A stretch of 20,737 nt of DNA from Alphaproteobacteria bacterium UBA3637 (GTDB lineage Bacteria > Pseudomonadota > Alphaproteobacteria > CAAHEQ01 > UBA3637), in assembly GCA_002373615.1 (NCBI GenBank), contig DFKU01000028.1:1-20737 (forward strand), written 5' to 3'. Below the pieces are notes generated by a model, which was not told the DNA's origin, did not search any database, and saw nothing but the letters and a program-made list of their open reading frames with translations. A program made the translations under genes and the position numbers. Shown piece by piece: positions 20,677 to 20,737 of the stretch; position 1 is the stretch's first letter, and each line of letters opens with the position of its first letter.

Positions 20677-20737
20677 ATGAAAATAAACTTACTAAAAAAA
20701 GAAAAGAATTTAAATTCGATTTGTCATTCTTGCGTAA
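20677..20737 (+). CDS. Start of another pseudopilin-type gene (3' truncated by the window)
   Basis: ATG 20677 follows CGGAG at about 9 nt. The 20 visible codons read MKINLLKKEKNLNSICHSCV. MKINLLKKE parallels the leader MKTNLLKYE of the pseudopilin at 4665-5393, and the region upstream is the same leader RNA, so a prepilin-type protein is expected. The residues SICHSCV do not lead towards the expected G|RSMVEM signal; the DNA there (TTTGTCATTCT) matches the edge of the palindromic element at 18241, so the gene may carry a repeat insertion. Only the start is visible. Confidence 0.6.
   Translation, partial: MKINLLKKEKNLNSICHSCV

Overview
The window looks like a chromosomal segment of an AT-rich, Gram-negative alphaproteobacterium, probably an uncultured gut-type lineage (inference). 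The evidence is LpxC (lipid A), a DUF4164-ZapA gene pair of alphaproteobacterial type, YmdB, YebC, RuvC and DnaA. It also carries several secreted proteins that start with a pseudopilin segment reading G|RSMVEMLGV.

Layout. 1-961 (+): 3' part of a pseudopilin-like surface protein whose last 30 codons abruptly turn GC-rich and C-ending, like the variable region of a diversity-generating retroelement target. 1103-3501: periplasmic solute-binding protein facing an M23 peptidase, followed by lpxC (3638-4534, +). 4665-5678 (-): a pseudopilin gene behind a structured ~260-nt leader. 5770-7461 (-): glutathione peroxidase and a membrane metallophosphoesterase. 7778-11585 (-): an operon of a structured ~195-nt leader, a pseudopilin with 13 Trp-rich EGF-like repeats, a GT52/sialyltransferase-like enzyme and a CMP-sugar synthetase. 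11742-17303 (+): housekeeping block (DUF6273-like protein, DUF4164, zapA, ymdB, yebC, ruvC, dnaA, hsp20). 17343-17492 (+): a stand-alone structured RNA. 17568-20249: DedA/YqaA protein, cold-shock protein, tRNA-Ser(CGA), an unknown protein and a rubrerythrin. 20385-20737 (+): another structured leader and the first 20 codons of another pilin-like gene.

The most interesting part is a set of four structured RNAs. Three sit between a sigma70-type promoter and a pseudopilin-type gene; the fourth has no gene after it. Each begins with a hairpin at the predicted transcription start, is closed by a long-range helix, and ends in an intrinsic terminator just before the gene. Within each pair (5419-5678 with 20385-20648; 11391-11585 with 17343-17492) helices are kept while their sequence changes, which is direct comparative support for RNA structure. 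I recognise no known RNA family in them. They look like attenuator-type switches for variable, repeat-rich and possibly glycosylated surface pseudopilins. All functional statements rest on reading the sequence; nothing was searched or folded by computer.
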